Origin: Pseudomonas tehranensis
GTDB lineage: Bacteria > Pseudomonadota > Gammaproteobacteria > Pseudomonadales > Pseudomonadaceae
DNA: 42,740 nucleotides
Direction of reading: 5' to 3'
NCBI RefSeq assembly: GCF_014268615.1
Contig: NZ_JABWQV010000023.1
Span: forward strand, 1 to 42,740
Below are positions 42,287 through 42,740 of the stretch, piece by piece. The translations under genes were made by a program, and so were the position numbers. The notes below the pieces were generated by a model. That model had not been told where the DNA came from. It did not search any database and was given only the letters and a program-made list of their open reading frames with translations. Positions within the stretch are counted from its first letter, which is position 1. Every line of letters starts with the position of its first letter.

Positions 42287-42724
42287 ATGACTGACGACAT
42301 CGACCAGATCCTCATCAGCGCCCTGATGGAGGACTCCCGACGTTCCCTCAAGGCCCTGGCAAACTTGAGCGGCCTGTCCTCCCCCAGCGTCGCCGAGCGC
42401 CTTCGCAGGCTCGAAGAGCGCGGCGTGCTCAGGGCATACACCGTTGAAGTGGACCCCAAGTGCTTCGGCTACCAACTCCAGGCGATTGTGCGTATTCGCC
42501 CGCTACCGGGGCAGTTGCAGGAAGTGGAACGGCAGATCCAGGCCATCGCTGAATTTACCGAATGTGACAAGGTCACCGGCGAGGACTGCTTCATCGCCCG
42601 CCTGCATGTGCGCTCGATGGAACAACTGGACACGTTGCTGGACAAGCTCAATGTTCTGGCAGAAACCAATACCGCTATCGTCAAGAAGACCCCGGTCAAG
42701 CGGCGACTGCCGCCCATGGCATGA
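42287..42724 (+). CDS. Lrp/AsnC-family transcriptional regulator
   Basis: A 145-residue regulator. Residues 3-63 are the AsnC-type helix-turn-helix (DIDQILISALMEDSRRSLKA, LSGLSSPSVAERLRRLEERG) and residues about 68-140 the ligand-binding RAM domain (AIVRIRPLPGQLQEVERQIQ, CDKVTGEDCFIARLHV). The start is the ATG at 42287. The open frame extends back to 42209 but lacks homology there. It is divergent from the EamA transporter across 134 bases that include GGAAAA before the start. It probably controls that exporter in response to an amino acid. The gene is complete, ending 16 bases before the window edge. Confidence 0.9.
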   Translation: MTDDIDQILISALMEDSRRSLKALANLSGLSSPSVAERLRRLEERGVLRAYTVEVDPKCFGYQLQAIVRIRPLPGQLQEVERQIQAIAEFTECDKVTGEDCFIARLHVRSMEQLDTLLDKLNVLAETNTAIVKKTPVKRRLPPMA

Positions 42725-42740
42725 GCCTGCCCCCCCCCCC

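Noticed and set aside
1..42740. CRISPR arrays, tRNA or rRNA genes, insertion sequences, prophage genes
   Set aside because: None seen: no regularly spaced direct repeats, no tRNA-like cloverleaf noticed and no transposase or integrase among the translated frames.

Overview
The window looks like a chromosomal segment of a Pseudomonas of the fluorescens group. The reasons are a PvdQ-type acylase (pyoverdine maturation) facing a FecR/FpvR-like anti-sigma factor, a DpkA-type reductase, a large DUF6543-like Pseudomonas toxin-like protein, the Pseudomonas order glgA-treZ-malQ-treY-DUF2934-glgX, and many REP-type palindromes (GTGGGAGCAAGC / GGCGAGGGGATTTATCCCC families) between genes. Coding density is high and codon use is GC-rich throughout.

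Layout. 1-4.5 kb: LEA14-like lipoprotein, nitrilase with a divergent LysR regulator, two small conserved proteins (one DUF883-like), a paired REP element and dpkA. 4.7-9.5 kb: a single 1611-residue gene carrying four degenerate internal repeats and a C-terminal HEVSH...DTLDxxY metallopeptidase-like signature. 9.7-13.8 kb: an iron locus with a FecR-type anti-sigma factor (probable FpvR) convergent with pvdQ, a near-consensus PvdS box upstream of pvdQ, and a short Fur-fold protein without the metal-binding half. 14.3-21.4 kb: a five-gene accessory operon (MdfA-like exporter, LuxE-like acyl-protein synthetase, a LuxC acyl reductase fused to an adenylate-forming domain, a second PaaK-like adenylate-forming enzyme, and a GNAT acyltransferase). 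It is preceded by a leader that can fold either as an intrinsic terminator or as a competing antiterminator helix. No luciferase or LuxD is present, so this resembles a carboxylic-acid activation/reduction/conjugation/export pathway rather than bioluminescence. It is my best candidate for an undescribed system.

21.6-24.6 kb: a DUF411 protein overlapping a YqaA-like membrane protein, a secreted alpha/beta hydrolase and a D-2-hydroxyacid dehydrogenase. 25.1-36.1 kb: the glycogen/trehalose operon, in which GlgA makes alpha-glucan, GlgX debranches it, TreY and TreZ convert maltodextrin to trehalose and MalQ recycles short glucans. 36.3-38.2 kb: a PIG-L deacetylase-like protein lacking the usual catalytic Asp, and an EEP phosphatase-like protein followed by what appears to be a 14-codon stub of the cardiolipin synthase gene (clsB) that normally follows it. 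38.2-42.7 kb: a low-GC junction, an autotransporter barrel with almost no passenger, a GapN-like aldehyde dehydrogenase lacking the usual general-base Glu, and an EamA exporter divergent from an Lrp/AsnC regulator. The window ends in a run of C.

All functional calls are from reading translated sequence and remembered family motifs; no database search was run.
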